From DASCNA01 sp036011305 (lineage in GTDB: Bacteria > Verrucomicrobiota > Lentisphaeria > Victivallales > GWF2-38-69): 18,616 nt of DNA. Shown here one piece after another: positions 16,430-18,616 of the stretch; positions within the stretch are counted from its first letter, which is position 1, and each line of letters begins with the position of its first letter. Made by a program: the position numbers and the translations under genes. The stretch lies in the NCBI GenBank assembly GCA_036011305.1, contig DASCNA010000091.1:1-18616 (forward strand). Direction: 5' to 3'. The notes beneath the pieces were generated by a model, which saw nothing but the letters and a program-made list of their open reading frames with translations, did no database searches and had not been told where the DNA came from.

Positions 16430-16455
16430 TATTATCGGTAACGTTACCGATAATA
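16430..16455. promoter_or_regulatory. LacI-family operator upstream of the LacI-family gene
   Basis: A perfect 26-bp palindrome with half-site TATTATCGGTAAC and central CpG, sharing the core CGGTAACGTTACCG with the operator at 15661-15682. The outer bases differ (TAT versus TTA before CGG), which suggests that the 14-base core is what the protein recognises. It is 36 bases before the LacI-family start codon. Confidence 0.88.
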
Positions 16456-16491
16456 GTATTCAACAGTTCTAATGGGGATGAGTTGTTAATT

Positions 16492-17505
16492 ATGTCAAAG
16501 ACAATAAAAGATATAGCAAATTTAGCTAATGTATCAGTAAGTACAGTTTCTCGAGTGCTTAACAATAAATTTGATGTAAGTTCAAAAACTAGAGAAAAAA
16601 TATTAAAACTCATGGATGAGCATGGATACAAACCCAACAGTATTGCAAGAGGTTTGGTCAGCCATAAAACATTTACAGTAGGATTAATTATTCCCGATAT
16701 AAGCAATCCGTTTTTTGCAGAGCTTGCTTGTAGTATTGAGAATAGAGCAAAAAACTTTGGTTATTCAGTTATTTTTTATAATACCGATAATGAGAATCAA
16801 AGAGAAAAAGATGCTGTTAAGCTAATGCAAAGCAAGATGGTTGATGGCGTTATAGTCTCGTTTTCTAGAGACGGAAAAGAAGATTTAGAAGAACTTAATA
16901 CGATATTACCTACAGTGCAGATAGATAGAAAAATTCATGGAATAGAGTGTTCAGGTGTTTTCATAGATAATAAAATTTCTGCTTATAATGCAACAAAATA
17001 TCTGATAAAACTCGGTCATCAAAAAATAGTTCATTTTACAGGTAACTTGAAAACGTTAACAGGAATTGACAGACTTGAAGGTTTTAAAAATGCTGTTAAT
17101 GATGCGGGTATTTCGGACAAGAATATTTTAATTATAGATGGCAGATATAGTGTTGATTCAGGTAAAGAGACTATGAAAAAACTGCTTGAATCACATTTCA
17201 AGCCAACTGCAGTATTTGCTGCAAGCGATTTGCAGGCTGCAGGAGCATTATATATTGCAGGACATTCAGGAATTAAAGTACCCGGGGAATTATCTATAAT
17301 TGGTCATGATGATATAGATTTGAGCTATTTGGTTAATCCAAATCTTACTACAATGGCACAGCCTAAAAGGCAACTTGGCGAATTGGCAATGGATCTGTTA
17401 ATAAATAAAATTGAGAATAAAGCATCTAAAATAATTTCAGATGATAATAAAGATATTGTATTAAATACAAAATTAGTAATAAGAGAATCAACAGGGAGGG
17501 TATAA
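16492..17505 (+). CDS. LacI-family transcriptional repressor, probably of a ribose-type sugar operon
   Basis: DNA-binding repressor with a sugar-binding core, 337 aa. Helix-turn-helix: TIKDIANLANVSVSTVSRVLNN (about 4-25, cited as positions only beyond the first 20 residues); hinge helix NSIARGL (about 49-55), whose Leu normally inserts at a central CpG. The periplasmic-binding-protein-like domain starts at TVGLIIPDISNPFF (about 62) and runs to the end. The ATG at 16492 gives the standard MSKTIKDIA; a TTG three codons earlier is less likely. Two matching palindromes with central CpG lie upstream of this gene and of mntP. The inducer is presumably the sugar handled by the ribokinase and permease encoded downstream, by inference. 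Confidence 0.92.
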   Translation: MSKTIKDIANLANVSVSTVSRVLNNKFDVSSKTREKILKLMDEHGYKPNSIARGLVSHKTFTVGLIIPDISNPFFAELACSIENRAKNFGYSVIFYNTDNENQREKDAVKLMQSKMVDGVIVSFSRDGKEDLEELNTILPTVQIDRKIHGIECSGVFIDNKISAYNATKYLIKLGHQKIVHFTGNLKTLTGIDRLEGFKNAVNDAGISDKNILIIDGRYSVDSGKETMKKLLESHFKPTAVFAASDLQAAGALYIAGHSGIKVPGELSIIGHDDIDLSYLVNPNLTTMAQPKRQLGELAMDLLINKIENKASKIISDDNKDIVLNTKLVIRESTGRV

Positions 17506-17507
17506 AA

Positions 17508-18428
17508 GTGAGTAAGAAAAAAAACATAGTGGTGGTAGGAAGTATGAATATGGATCTTGTTTTTGAAACTGATTCTACTCCTGAAATAGGAGAAACTTTA
17601 ACTGGTAAAAAATTTATGACAACTCCAGGTGGAAAAGGTGCAAATCAAGCCTGTGCAGCAGGAAAATTAGGTGGTGATGTATCTTTTGTATCTGCAAGAG
17701 GTAAAGATGGATTTGGTAATGAACTAGTAGCAAGCCTTTCAGAAAATAATGTAAATGTAGATAATGTTTACTGTGCTTCTGAACATACAGGCACTGCAGG
17801 AATTATAGTAGAAAAAAATGGTGATAATAGAATAGTTGTTATTCCCGGAGCCAACGGCTGTGTAACACCTGATAAAATATTGGAAAAAGAGGAATTAATT
17901 AAAGATGCAGGTTTTATGCTGCTTCAGTTGGAAATCCCCATTGAATCTGTGATTTGTGCTATTGAACTTAGTAATAAATATGGAGTTACTGTGATTTTAG
18001 ATCCAGCACCAGTACAAAAATTACCGGAAAACATTTATTCTCAAATAGACTATCTCCTGCCCAATGAAGGTGAATTAGAAAAACTTTTAAAAGATTATGA
18101 CTTACCTACTACTGAGTCAAAAATAAAAAAACTTTTAGAATTTGGTTTAAAGAACTTATTAATAACTCTTGGTGAAAATGGTTGTAGACTGGTTAATAAA
18201 ACTTGTGACAAAGATTTTTCAGGTAAAAAAGTAAAAGTAGTTGATACTACTGCTGCAGGAGACACTTTTGCTGGAGCATTTGCATGTGGGCTGCAACAGA
18301 ATATGAGTGTAGAAGATTCTATTAGTTTCGCAATGAATGCCGGTGCATTGTCAGTTACAAAATCTGGTGCTCAAATTTCGATGCCGATATTAGATGAAGT
18401 TAATAAATTTGCTAACATCAATCAATAA
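17508..18428 (+). CDS. rbsK: Ribokinase (PfkB family)
   Basis: ATP-dependent kinase phosphorylating D-ribose to ribose-5-phosphate, or a close relative, 306 aa, normal for ribokinase. Substrate-binding motifs are GSMNMDL (N14, D16) and PGGKGANQA (G41-K43-G44, N46). The PfkB C-terminal signature is DTTAAGDTFAGAF with catalytic base D252 and the anion hole before it. LPNEGEL (about 184-190) corresponds to the NxxE Mg/phosphate motif. The start is GTG, two bases after the LacI-family stop, with a strong AGGGAGGG Shine-Dalgarno 7 bases upstream, so the pair is translationally linked. The motif set favours ribokinase over fructokinase or adenosine kinase, though deoxyribose or another pentose cannot be excluded. 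Confidence 0.92.
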   Translation: MSKKKNIVVVGSMNMDLVFETDSTPEIGETLTGKKFMTTPGGKGANQACAAGKLGGDVSFVSARGKDGFGNELVASLSENNVNVDNVYCASEHTGTAGIIVEKNGDNRIVVIPGANGCVTPDKILEKEELIKDAGFMLLQLEIPIESVICAIELSNKYGVTVILDPAPVQKLPENIYSQIDYLLPNEGELEKLLKDYDLPTTESKIKKLLEFGLKNLLITLGENGCRLVNKTCDKDFSGKKVKVVDTTAAGDTFAGAFACGLQQNMSVEDSISFAMNAGALSVTKSGAQISMPILDEVNKFANINQ

Positions 18429-18478
18429 TTGAAGTATGTAATTGTATTCATATATAATAATAAAAAAGGGAAAAAATA

Positions 18479-18616
18479 ATGGTTATTATTGCGTCTTATG
18501 CGGTGGCAGTCTTTATGTGTATAATCACAATGATTTGCTGGGGATCATGGGCTAATACTCAAAAACTTGTAAGTGGAAAAAAAGAGTGGCCTTTTCAGTT
18601 GTTTTATTGGGATTAT
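18479..18616 (+). CDS. Sugar-uptake permease of the GRP/RbsU-like DMT group (3'-truncated)
   Basis: Only the first 46 codons are in the window. An ATG at 18479 follows AAAAAGGGA, a purine-rich ribosome site. The visible protein has one hydrophobic helix with CWGSWANTQKLV followed by FQLFYWDY. This WGSWANTxKL...FYWDY pattern matches, from memory, DMT-superfamily permeases related to glucose/ribose uptake proteins, often mislabelled multidrug permeases. It lies 50 bases after rbsK with no terminator between, so it is the likely importer for the kinase's substrate. Confidence 0.75.
   Translation, partial: MVIIASYAVAVFMCIITMICWGSWANTQKLVSGKKEWPFQLFYWDY

Overview
The window is AT-rich (by eye about one third G+C) and comes from a bacterium with an outer membrane. 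An RND efflux pump with a lipoprotein-type periplasmic adaptor needs a Gram-negative envelope, and DapA plus DapF indicate the diaminopimelate route to lysine and peptidoglycan. I cannot name the species. The His-Ile-Ser-His-Arg signature of the WecA/TagO-like transferase is, from memory, a variant common in PVC-type and related phyla, but this is only a weak hint.

Layout. (1) Bases 1-2077, plus strand: the 3' part of hisH, then hisA, then a LysR-type regulator overlapping the hisA stop by one base. The expected hisF does not follow. (2) Bases 2096-10720, all minus strand: an unrecognised multi-spanning membrane protein, a 14-helix DHA2-type drug/H+ antiporter, a WecA/TagO/MraY-type polyprenyl-phosphate sugar-phosphate transferase, and a two-gene RND efflux operon (adaptor, then inner-membrane pump, 4-base overlap) with a strong promoter. 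No outer-membrane channel gene is present. (3) Bases 11126-13818, minus strand: dapF, dapA and an EamA-type exporter. A strong hairpin lies between dapA and the exporter, only 8 bases before the exporter's start. (4) Bases 14026-15489, plus strand: a YfcC-family carrier divergent from dapF. (5) Bases 15623-18616, plus strand: mntP (Mn2+ efflux), a LacI-family repressor, ribokinase, and the start of a sugar-uptake permease of the GRP/RbsU-like DMT group, which runs off the window.

The most interesting point is in region 5. Two perfect palindromes share the core CGGTAACGTTACCG. One sits just downstream of a predicted promoter in front of mntP, the other just downstream of a similar promoter in front of the LacI-family gene. 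This implies that one sugar-responsive repressor controls both its own pentose-uptake operon and a manganese exporter. A second, unrelated perfect dyad lies in the mntP leader. The rest of the window is ordinary housekeeping and efflux/transport content, with several start sites that can be corrected from promoter, Shine-Dalgarno and family evidence (the RND adaptor, mntP, the LacI gene and the WecA-like gene).
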